Source: RGIG9041 sp045593905
GTDB lineage: Bacteria > Bacillota > Clostridia > Oscillospirales > QAKW01
Direction: 5' to 3'
Length of the DNA stretch: 5,551 bases
Assembly: GCA_045593905.1 (NCBI GenBank)
Contig: JAZNXL010000035.1
Span: forward strand, 1 to 5,551
A program made the translations under genes and the position numbers. Positions 1-5,551 of this stretch are shown piece after piece. The notes beneath the pieces are model-generated. The model worked only from the letters and a program-made list of their open reading frames with translations, had not been told where the DNA came from and made no database searches. Position 1 is the stretch's first letter. Each line of letters starts with the position of its first letter.

Positions 1-1943
1 CAAACATTAAGATTCTCGATAGAAATCTTGCAAATATGATAGCGGCTGGCGAGGTTGTTGAACGACCTGCAAGTGTTGTAAAAGAGCTTGTAGAAAACTC
101 ATTTGATGCCGGTGCTGATGACATTGTAATCGAAATCAAAAACGGAGGGAAAACGTATATTCGTGTTACCGATAATGGTATCGGTATGTCAATGATTAAT
201 GTTAAAAAGGCGTTTTTGCGCCATGCAACAAGCAAGCTTACCAGTGTTGACGATTTATTTAAAATCTCAACTATGGGCTTTAGAGGCGAGGCGCTTGCTG
301 CAATTGCTTCAGTTTCGAGAATTGAGGTTGAAACCGCAACCGACCTTGATACGTATGGAACACGTCTTGTACTTGAAGGCGGCGACGAAATATCTTGTAC
401 TGAGGTAGGAGTTAAAAAAGGTACAACAATTATTGTAAAAGACCTGTTTTTTAACACTCCCGCGCGCTTTAACTTTATGAAAAAAGATTCTACTGAATCG
501 GCTAATATTGTTTCTATTGTTCAAAAATTGGCTTTAAGTAGAAAAAATGCATCTATAAGACTTATCGTTGACGGCAAAACAGTTTTATCTACTAATAGCG
601 ATTCAAGTACCATTGATTTAATCTATACCGTTATGGGCAGAGAAATAAGCGATAACTTGCTTGAGGTTTATAGATGCAATGCTAAAATTGTGGTTTCAGG
701 ATACGTTAGCCGTCCAAGATGCTCGCGTTCTAATCGAAACTATCAAATGCTTTTTGTGAACGGTAGATACGTTAAAAGTAAAACTGTTACTGCGGCTATT
801 GATAAAGCATATCATAATTTGCTAATGAACGGAAAGCATGCTGTTGCAGTTTTATTCATTGATATTGCACCAAACAGCACCGATGTTAACATCCATCCTA
901 CAAAAATGGAAATTAAGTTTTCTGACGAATCTCACGTTTTTGAAAATGTTTATCACGCTATAAAAGACGGTCTTGAAAAAGAACAACAGTTTAACTTGAA
1001 ATATGGCGAAGATGCAAAATCGAGCGATAATCCTGCTAATGTGCTTGCAAACTTTATTCGCTCTCTTTCTGACGAAGATAAGAAAGAAATGAATTTAGAA
1101 CTTCCCAAAGAGTATTTAACGATAAACGATTTAAACAATACCGATACATCTGTTAATCCCACAGACCTTAATTTGCCTGATGAGGCACTTGAGTATAACG
1201 TGGCGTTGCCAAAGTACGATAACGACGTTTTAAATTATTCGCCAAGACGCAACGCAAAACTCAAAGAAACAGGCTATTATACTCGTCAAACCCGTTTAGA
1301 CTATGACGAACTGTCTTTGGTTTATTCTCCTCAAAGATATGACGACTCGTTTATAGTTCACTCGGAACTCCCGTATAAATATGTTGGTGAGCTATTTAAA
1401 ACATATATCATAATTGAAAGCGGTGCTCTTTATTTTCTTGTAGACAAGCACGCTGCTCATGAACGCATTTTGTTTAATAAAATATATGACCGCTATAAAC
1501 AGCGTGAGCATTTTTCTCAACAGCTTATTGAACCTATTTCAATTTCACTATCCCCTGAAGAAGCGGACATTGCTCATAGATATAAGCAGGAGTTTGAAGA
1601 ATACGGGTATTCATTTACCGAATTTGGCGACAACGATATTTTGCTTCGCAGTATTCCTTATGTTATATCGCCAGGTGACACCGTTTCATCATTTGTTGAA
1701 CTTATTACAATTTTACAACAAACAGGTGAACTTGGAATAACAGAGCAAGAAAATAAAACAATTAAAATGCTTGCTTGTAAAGCGGCAATCAAGGCAGGGT
1801 TTGATTCATCTGACCTTGAGCTTGAAACATTTATTAAAAACCTTATTAAAGAGGGAAACATTAACTATTGCCCACACGGAAGACCAATTATTTGTGAATA
1901 TTCAAAATCACAAATAGAAAAAGACTTTAAAAGAAAACTTTAA
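1..1943 (+). CDS. mutL: DNA mismatch repair endonuclease MutL (5' end just outside window)
   Basis: MutL is the mismatch-repair ATPase that links MutS recognition to strand incision. The frame is open to the left edge: codons from base 3 read NIKILDRNLAN before the ATG at 36, matching the usual MutL N-terminus, so that ATG is internal and the true start is probably 3-4 bases upstream. Numbering from the ATG at 36: GHKL ATPase motifs ELVENS (17-22, with general-base Glu17 and Mg-binding Asn21), DNGIGM (46-51) and GFRGEA (81-86); then DLFFNTPAR (136-144), FVNGRYV (240-246) and DVNIHPTKME (283-292). A variable linker covers about 325-440. The C-terminal domain has the metal-site motif DKHAAHE (470-476), a beta-clamp-type motif QQLIEP (495-500), ACKAA (580-584), CPHGRP (612-617) and terminal FKR (631-633). 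This is the endonuclease-type MutL of organisms without MutH. The catalytic motif deviates from consensus at two positions. No frameshift is seen. It is first in the visible operon, 9 bp before miaA. Confidence 0.97.
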   Translation, partial: NIKILDRNLANMIAAGEVVERPASVVKELVENSFDAGADDIVIEIKNGGKTYIRVTDNGIGMSMINVKKAFLRHATSKLTSVDDLFKISTMGFRGEALAAIASVSRIEVETATDLDTYGTRLVLEGGDEISCTEVGVKKGTTIIVKDLFFNTPARFNFMKKDSTESANIVSIVQKLALSRKNASIRLIVDGKTVLSTNSDSSTIDLIYTVMGREISDNLLEVYRCNAKIVVSGYVSRPRCSRSNRNYQMLFVNGRYVKSKTVTAAIDKAYHNLLMNGKHAVAVLFIDIAPNSTDVNIHPTKMEIKFSDESHVFENVYHAIKDGLEKEQQFNLKYGEDAKSSDNPANVLANFIRSLSDEDKKEMNLELPKEYLTINDLNNTDTSVNPTDLNLPDEALEYNVALPKYDNDVLNYSPRRNAKLKETGYYTRQTRLDYDELSLVYSPQRYDDSFIVHSELPYKYVGELFKTYIIIESGALYFLVDKHAAHERILFNKIYDRYKQREHFSQQLIEPISISLSPEEADIAHRYKQEFEEYGYSFTEFGDNDILLRSIPYVISPGDTVSSFVELITILQQTGELGITEQENKTIKMLACKAAIKAGFDSSDLELETFIKNLIKEGNINYCPHGRPIICEYSKSQIEKDFKRKL

Positions 1944-1948
1944 GGTGA
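1942..1948 (+). promoter_or_regulatory. Ribosome binding site for miaA overlapping the mutL stop
   Basis: AAGGTGA lies four bases upstream of the TTG at 1953 and shares two bases with the mutL TAA stop. Its position supports the TTG as the miaA start, since the next in-frame Met (codon 37) would remove the P-loop. The overlap suggests that ribosomes ending mutL could reinitiate on miaA. Confidence 0.7.
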
Positions 1949-1952
1949 TTTT

Positions 1953-2885
1953 TTGAAAAACAAAGTAATTATCGTTTGCGGACCAACCGCATCGGGAAAA
2001 ACATCTCTTTCTATTGAACTTGCGAAACGATTAAATGCTGAAATCGTTTCTTGCGATTCAATGCAAATTTATAAAGAAATGAACATTGGAACAGCAAAGC
2101 CCGATTTAAAAGAGCGTGATGGCGTTATCCATCATATGATGGACATAGTATCGGTTTGCGATGAATATAATGTTTCAAAGTTTGTTACTGATGCCCAAAA
2201 CTATATTGACCAAATTATTAATAAAGGCAAAAGTGTTATTATTGTAGGCGGCACAGGTCTTTATGTTGATAGTTTAATTAACAATGTTAATTTTTTTGAA
2301 TTTGATAACGACGAACAATATCGTGAACAGCTAATGCAAATCGCTCAAAAAGACGGCGGACAAGCTTTGCTTGAAATGTTAAATAAAATCGACCCCGAAA
2401 GTGCTGAACGATTGCATAGTAATGATTTTAAAAGAATTATTCGTGCGCTTGAGGTGTATAAGGTTACAGGCAAAACACAAACCCAGTTACATATTGAAAG
2501 CGTGCGGAACAGAAAGTATGACCCTGTTTATATTGCATTAAACTACAACGACCGACAGCTTCTTTATGATAGAATCAACTTACGCGTTGACTTAATGCTT
2601 AAAAACGGACTTGTTGACGAAGCAAAATCTTTAGAAAAATTAAAGCTTTCAAAAACCGCACGTGCTGCTATTGGTTATGCTGACATTTTTGAATATTTGG
2701 ACGGCAACATTACTTTAGATGAGGCCGCTGACAATATTAAACAAAAATCAAGAAACTATGCAAAGCGTCAAATCACTTGGTTTAAAAGAAACCCCGATAC
2801 GAAGTGGTTTTATGCTGACGAGTATGATTATACAAACGATTTGTTTGACGATGCTTATAACTATTTATTATCTAAATTGAGGTAA
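1953..2885 (+). CDS. miaA: tRNA dimethylallyltransferase MiaA
   Basis: MiaA transfers a dimethylallyl group from DMAPP to N6 of A37 in tRNAs reading UNN codons (i6A37), the first step toward ms2i6A; it is cytoplasmic. The 310-residue length is normal for the family. Visible motifs are the P-loop GPTASGKT (10-17), the DSMQIY segment (35-40) with the expected catalytic Asp35, NIGTAKP (44-50), GGTGLY (99-104), NDFKRIIRALE (157-167), ARAAIGYADI (236-245) and the tRNA-contacting YAKRQITWFKRNP stretch (269-281). The start is TTG, supported by AAGGTGA four bases upstream and by the P-loop needing this N-terminus. mutL-miaA adjacency is a classic bacterial pairing; here hfq, which often follows miaA, is absent and a HlyD-like gene begins 5 bp downstream. 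No key residue appears to be missing. Confidence 0.97.
   Translation: MKNKVIIVCGPTASGKTSLSIELAKRLNAEIVSCDSMQIYKEMNIGTAKPDLKERDGVIHHMMDIVSVCDEYNVSKFVTDAQNYIDQIINKGKSVIIVGGTGLYVDSLINNVNFFEFDNDEQYREQLMQIAQKDGGQALLEMLNKIDPESAERLHSNDFKRIIRALEVYKVTGKTQTQLHIESVRNRKYDPVYIALNYNDRQLLYDRINLRVDLMLKNGLVDEAKSLEKLKLSKTARAAIGYADIFEYLDGNITLDEAADNIKQKSRNYAKRQITWFKRNPDTKWFYADEYDYTNDLFDDAYNYLLSKLR
2879..2882 (+). promoter_or_regulatory. Ribosome binding site for the HlyD-like gene, inside the miaA 3' end
   Basis: GAGG lies eight bases upstream of the TTG at 2891, inside the last two sense codons of miaA. It supports TTG as the start, because the first in-frame ATG is at codon 221, far beyond the membrane anchor. 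Confidence 0.55.
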
Positions 2886-2890
2886 AAATC

Positions 2891-4111
2891 TTGAAGGTTA
2901 AATTTAATTTTATTAAATTTTTAATAACTGTGTTTTTAATTTTTGTATCAGTGATTTTGATTAATCAGCTATACATACACTTGTATAAAGCTGTTACTAC
3001 TGAATACGCTGTTCAAATCTCTTGTGAAGAAACTGTTAATACACAGGGCTATTTTGTAAGGGATGAGCAGGTTATATATACGGGTAATTCAAAATATTTT
3101 GATGTTGTAATATCAAACGGCGGTAAGGTTGCTAAAAATGGCACTATTGCTAATGTTTATTCAACTGAAAAATCAGCAAAGCTTCAATCACAGATTCGTG
3201 AACTTGAGGTTAAAATTGATGAGTATAAATCAGTCGCAAAATCAGGAAGCGGTGCAAACGACACTACCGCATATATCAACAACATACAAAAAGATGCTGC
3301 AAAAATCGGCGATGGCGTATCGTCAAGCAACCCATCATCTGCTTTTGAAAATGCTTCTGACTTTTTAATAAGCGTTATTAAGCATAAAATTTCAATAGGT
3401 GAGATTACTGATTATAAAGAGACTATTAAAGAACTCGAAAACGAAAAAAGGTCACTGTCTTCACAGGCAACATCGGCTACTAAATATTTGACCTCGCCTG
3501 TTTCTGGATATTTTTCACATAAGACCGACGGCGTTGAAGCCAATCTTGAAATGAATATGGTTGACCTGATGACACCTGAGGTTTATAACAATGTTGTTGA
3601 CAATTGCAATAACACACAAACCCTTTCAAATGCAATAGGAAAGGTTGTTAAAGGCAGTGATTGGCGCGTTTGCTTTAAATCAAGAGCCGATAAATTTGAA
3701 ACTGTAGAAAACGGTGACACGTTATATATTCGTGTTCCTTCGCTCACCAATTCTAAAATTAAATGCACTGTTACAAGCCTTGTAAATGACGGTGAAGACG
3801 TTTATGTTGTACTGCAGTCTAATTTTGTTACAGGTGACTTGCTTTCGCAACGCTCTTGTGAAATAGAGGTTATTATTGATTCATACGATGGACTCAGGGT
3901 TGATAAAAACTCTCTGCGTAAAATCGATGGAAAAAACGGCGTTTTTGTTAAGAGTAACGGCATTTTACGTTATAGAGAGGTTAACCTTCTTTATATAGGT
4001 GCATCATACGCGGTTATTGAGTACGACCCTGTTAAAAAAACTGCTGTACAAGCGTATGATGAGGTTGTAATTTCGGGTTCTGACCTTTACGATGGGAAGG
4101 TGATTTCGTAA
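2891..4111 (+). CDS. Membrane-anchored HlyD-like periplasmic-adaptor-type protein, function unknown
   Basis: A 406-residue protein with the layout of a membrane-fusion/HlyD-family adaptor. A short basic N-terminus and one hydrophobic helix (about 8-29) would anchor it with the bulk outside the cell. Residues 53-91 (GYFVRDE, then a Gly-rich turn near 76-79) look like the first half of a lipoyl/barrel-sandwich domain. Residues 92-114 and 172-195 are charged helical stretches, probably coiled-coil arms, separated by a Ser/Gly/Asn-rich insert (117-155). LTSPVSGYFS (200-209) looks like the second lipoyl half. Residues 250-400 are beta-rich, with YDGLRVDKNSL (332-342) and a GVFV segment (350-353) typical of HlyD C-termini. 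The start is TTG. I recall similar proteins beside yggS-sepF in Clostridia, often named HlyD-family efflux adaptors, but no transporter or outer-membrane partner is encoded here. A role in envelope or septum assembly is only inference from position. The stop overlaps the yggS start by one base. Confidence 0.75.
   Translation: MKVKFNFIKFLITVFLIFVSVILINQLYIHLYKAVTTEYAVQISCEETVNTQGYFVRDEQVIYTGNSKYFDVVISNGGKVAKNGTIANVYSTEKSAKLQSQIRELEVKIDEYKSVAKSGSGANDTTAYINNIQKDAAKIGDGVSSSNPSSAFENASDFLISVIKHKISIGEITDYKETIKELENEKRSLSSQATSATKYLTSPVSGYFSHKTDGVEANLEMNMVDLMTPEVYNNVVDNCNNTQTLSNAIGKVVKGSDWRVCFKSRADKFETVENGDTLYIRVPSLTNSKIKCTVTSLVNDGEDVYVVLQSNFVTGDLLSQRSCEIEVIIDSYDGLRVDKNSLRKIDGKNGVFVKSNGILRYREVNLLYIGASYAVIEYDPVKKTAVQAYDEVVISGSDLYDGKVIS
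4097..4103 (+). promoter_or_regulatory. Ribosome binding site for yggS within the upstream gene
   Basis: AAGGTGA sits seven bases before the ATG at 4111, in the last codons of the HlyD-like gene. With the TAATG stop/start overlap it indicates translational coupling of the two genes. Confidence 0.65.
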
Positions 4112-4788
4112 TGAATGAATTTGAAATTACAATTAAAAAGTTGCTTGAAGAAACACAAAACAAGGGTGTAAAGCTAATTGCCGTTACAAAGACTGTTGAC
4201 GTTAAAATTATAAACCAAGCAATAAAACTTGGTGTTACGGCTATTGGTGAAAACAAAGTTCAAGAGCTCCTCTCAAAGTACGATTTCCTTGATAAAGAAA
4301 ACCTTGAAATTCACCTCATAGGTAAACTTCAATCTAACAAAGTAAAATACATAATCGACAAGGTTGATTTAATTCACTCGGTAGATAATTATAAACTTGC
4401 TAAAACAATTAACGACCACGCGTTAAAGATTGGTAAAGTGCAGGATATTTTGGTGCAGGTTAATATTTCTCAAGAAGAATCGAAGGGCGGTATTGATGCT
4501 GACGATACTTTAAACTTTATTAATGAAATTTCGGCGCTTCAAAATATTCGGGTCAGGGGACTTATGTGTATTCCGTCGCCCGAACTATTTGAAGGTCAAA
4601 ATTCACAGTATTTTAACACAATGCATAAAATGTTAGTTGACATTAATAATAAAAAGATAGATAATATAAATATGGATATTCTTTCTATGGGAATGTCAAA
4701 CGACTATAAAACTGCTATCGCAAACGGCTCGACTATGGTTCGCGTCGGCACTAAAATTTTTGGAAAAAGAAATTATTCGGAGGTATAA
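4111..4788 (+). CDS. yggS: YggS/YlmE family pyridoxal-phosphate homeostasis protein
   Basis: A PLP-binding, single-domain TIM-barrel protein (alanine racemase N-terminal-like fold). It has no firmly established enzyme activity; family members keep vitamin B6 pools and amino/keto-acid metabolism in balance in the cytoplasm. The 225-residue length is typical. Family motifs in order: AVTK (24-27) with the PLP Schiff-base lysine Lys27, IGENKVQE (45-52), HLIGKLQSNK (68-77), QVNIS plus EESKGG (116-127), RGLMCIP (149-155), LSMGMSNDY (191-199), and GSTMVRVG (206-213) followed by FGKR, which should form the phosphate site. The ATG overlaps the preceding TAA by one base and has AAGGTGA seven bases upstream. 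In Bacillus-type genomes this gene is ylmE in the ylmDEFGH division cluster, and the same order follows here (sepF, yggT, probable ylmH). All key residues are present. Confidence 0.96.
   Translation: MNEFEITIKKLLEETQNKGVKLIAVTKTVDVKIINQAIKLGVTAIGENKVQELLSKYDFLDKENLEIHLIGKLQSNKVKYIIDKVDLIHSVDNYKLAKTINDHALKIGKVQDILVQVNISQEESKGGIDADDTLNFINEISALQNIRVRGLMCIPSPELFEGQNSQYFNTMHKMLVDINNKKIDNINMDILSMGMSNDYKTAIANGSTMVRVGTKIFGKRNYSEV
4779..4784 (+). promoter_or_regulatory. Strong ribosome binding site for sepF
   Basis: GGAGGT, a near-perfect Shine-Dalgarno core, lies seven bases before the ATG at 4792 and inside the last yggS codons. It favours this ATG over the second in-frame ATG three codons later (4801), and it is the strongest ribosome binding site in the window. 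Confidence 0.8.
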
Positions 4789-4791
4789 ATT

Positions 4792-5226
4792 ATGAGCTTT
4801 ATGGACCAACTTAAAAAATTTGCAGGTGTTGCAGGTGAAGAAGAAGTAGACGAGATGGGTTATGAACCTATCGATATTTCTAACGAGCAACCCGAAAAAC
4901 CCGTTCTTAAGACTAAAAAAGACAAAAACTATATGAATATCAACACAACCGCTCAACTTCAGGTTGTTCTTGTTAAACCTGAAGAGTTTGAAGATGCGCA
5001 AGATATTGCTGATAATCTCATCTCAAAAAGAACCGTACTTTTAAACATCGAAAACTTAAACAAAGAGCTTTCAAGACGTCTTATTGACTTTTTGAGCGGT
5101 GTTGCTTATGCACAAGGCGGCAACATTAAACGTGTTGCAAACAGAACCTATATTATCACACCATACAATGTTGATATTTTGGGCGATGTTCTAGATGGTT
5201 TTAGCGCTGAGGGCTTTGAGTTTTAA
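4792..5226 (+). CDS. sepF: Cell division protein SepF
   Basis: SepF is the Gram-positive division protein that bundles FtsZ filaments and, together with or in place of FtsA, tethers them to the membrane at midcell. The 144-residue product has the expected two parts. The first is an N-terminal amphipathic membrane-targeting helix (MSFMDQLKKFAG, 1-12), followed by an acidic, Pro-containing flexible linker (about 15-50). The second is the SepF core (about 56-135), with VVLVKPEEFEDAQ (58-70), VLLNIENL (82-89), RRLIDFLSGVAYAQGG (95-110) and TYIITPYNVDI (119-129), matching the conserved DFLSG...TP-NVD pattern. The Gly pair at 109-110 falls where family members have a Gly in the oligomerisation interface. 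It sits between yggS (3 bp) and yggT (2 bp) as in other Firmicutes. A good ribosome binding site suggests it is translated more strongly than its neighbours. No anomalies are seen. Confidence 0.95.
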   Translation: MSFMDQLKKFAGVAGEEEVDEMGYEPIDISNEQPEKPVLKTKKDKNYMNINTTAQLQVVLVKPEEFEDAQDIADNLISKRTVLLNIENLNKELSRRLIDFLSGVAYAQGGNIKRVANRTYIITPYNVDILGDVLDGFSAEGFEF

Positions 5227-5228
5227 TA

Positions 5229-5486
5229 ATGATTTTGCTTTTAAGAACTCTAATCTATTACCTTGTTGAAGCGTTTTCAACGGTTTTACTGATTTACTGC
5301 GTTTCGAGCTGGTTTATTAAAGACCCGTTTAATAAGTTTATGACGGCGCTTAATACAATTGTTGCGCCCGTGTTAGACCCTATTCGAAATTTGCTTTCTA
5401 AAATTCCGTTTATTAACTCTTTACCAATAGATTTTTCTCCGATTGCCGCATTTTTACTTTGCGAAATCATTATCTCATTAATATGA
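5229..5486 (+). CDS. yggT: YggT/YlmG family integral membrane protein
   Basis: A small protein (85 residues) with two predicted transmembrane helices (about 7-29 and 67-85) joined by a loop. The loop carries the family signature: SWFIKDPFNKF (27-37), then APVLDPIRNLL (46-56), then DFSPIAAFLL (68-77). YggT/YlmG proteins have been linked to osmotic tolerance and, in plastids and cyanobacteria, to nucleoid distribution and division; the molecular activity is unclear. It directly follows sepF, the standard arrangement. No well-placed Shine-Dalgarno precedes the ATG: the nearest purine run (GAGGG) ends about 15 bases upstream inside sepF. Translation may therefore depend on ribosomes finishing sepF two bases earlier. 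The second helix runs straight into the stop, which overlaps the next start by four bases (ATGA). Confidence 0.92.
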   Translation: MILLLRTLIYYLVEAFSTVLLIYCVSSWFIKDPFNKFMTALNTIVAPVLDPIRNLLSKIPFINSLPIDFSPIAAFLLCEIIISLI

Positions 5487-5551
5487 CAGATAATACTGTG
5501 CTTTTATCACATCTTGAAGACCTTATGCAAAGCAAGTCGGAGGCCAAGCGG
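5483..5551 (+). CDS. ylmH: Probable YlmH, S4-domain RNA-binding protein (5' fragment, runs off window)
   Basis: An open frame of 23 codons begins with ATG overlapping the yggT stop by four bases (ATGA) and continues to the right edge without a stop. The translation starts MTDNTVLLSHLEDLMQ and continues with a charged stretch. The LL..LEDL pattern resembles the N-terminus of clostridial YlmH proteins, RNA-binding factors with a C-terminal S4 domain that act in ribosome quality control and neighbour the division cluster. Only the N-terminal leader is visible, so the call rests mainly on gene order (yggS-sepF-yggT-ylmH). No Shine-Dalgarno is evident, which suits coupling to yggT. The alternative is a different gene in this slot, such as divIVA, but the sequence lacks a DivIVA-like N-terminus. 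Confidence 0.65.
   Translation, partial: MTDNTVLLSHLEDLMQSKSEAKR

Larger units (their letters stand above)
1..5551 (+). other. Probable single operon: mutL-miaA-hlyD-like-yggS-sepF-yggT-(ylmH)
   Basis: All seven genes are on one strand with junctions of 9, 5, -1, 3, 2 and -4 bases. Ribosome binding sites lie within the preceding genes, and no terminator hairpin with a U-tract is visible at any junction. The promoter must lie left of the window unless one is hidden inside a coding region. Co-transcription is inference from spacing. Confidence 0.75.

Noticed and set aside
1008..1355. Possible foreign or degraded segment in the middle of mutL, because it matches no conserved motif
   Set aside because: MutL always has a poorly conserved linker between the ATPase and C-terminal domains. 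The frame is intact and the base composition is like the flanks.
1459..1740. A 93-codon forward open frame inside the mutL C-terminal domain
   Set aside because: It lies in an alternate frame under the conserved MutL endonuclease motifs, has no ribosome binding site, and its product shows no family resemblance.
4032..4256. A reverse-strand open frame of 74 codons across the HlyD-like/yggS junction
   Set aside because: It overlaps the coupled start of yggS, including the PLP-lysine region, and has no supporting motif or site.
4696..5001. A 101-codon reverse-strand open frame over the yggS end and sepF start
   Set aside because: It is antisense to two well-supported genes. Its translation is Phe/Leu/Asn-rich with no recognisable motif, as expected from a reverse complement of AT-rich coding sequence.
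5208..5232. Possible terminator or promoter at the sepF/yggT junction
   Set aside because: The short T-rich stretch near the sepF stop has no GC-rich hairpin before it, and only two bases separate the genes.
1..5551. CRISPR arrays, tRNA/rRNA genes, insertion sequences and riboswitches
   Set aside because: Coding sequence fills the window almost completely. I saw no regularly spaced repeats, terminal inverted repeats, transposase motifs or structured-RNA signatures.

Overview
The window is a gap-free, single-strand (+) run of seven genes from an AT-rich genome, read here as a low-GC Firmicute of the class Clostridia, probably near Oscillospiraceae/Ruminococcaceae. The reasons are the gene order yggS(ylmE)-sepF(ylmF)-yggT(ylmG)-ylmH, the presence of SepF, a MutL with a C-terminal endonuclease domain, strong GGAGG-type ribosome binding sites, and use of TTG start codons. 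The taxonomic placement below class level is inference from gene order and protein style, not from a search.

Layout: 1-1943 is mutL, open at the left edge and lacking only about two codons. 1953-2885 is miaA (tRNA dimethylallyltransferase). 2891-4111 is a membrane-anchored HlyD-like adaptor protein of unknown role. 4111-4788 is yggS/ylmE (PLP homeostasis protein). 4792-5226 is sepF (FtsZ-anchoring division protein). 5229-5486 is yggT/ylmG (two-helix membrane protein). 5483-5551 is the start of a seventh gene, most likely ylmH (S4-domain RNA-binding protein), cut by the right edge. Junctions are 9 bp, 5 bp, 1-bp overlap, 3 bp, 2 bp and 4-bp overlap, so no internal promoter or terminator has room outside coding sequence. 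The genes are probably co-transcribed and partly translationally coupled.

Functionally the run joins two usual Firmicute modules. The mutL-miaA pair handles mismatch repair and tRNA A37 modification. The ylm cluster next to it belongs to cell division. The HlyD-like gene sits at their junction, where Bacillus-type clusters carry ylmD. It is the least understood gene here and the best lead for follow-up. The rest is ordinary housekeeping sequence. I see no mobile element, CRISPR array, RNA gene or sign of recent transfer, and there is no gene-free stretch longer than 9 bases.
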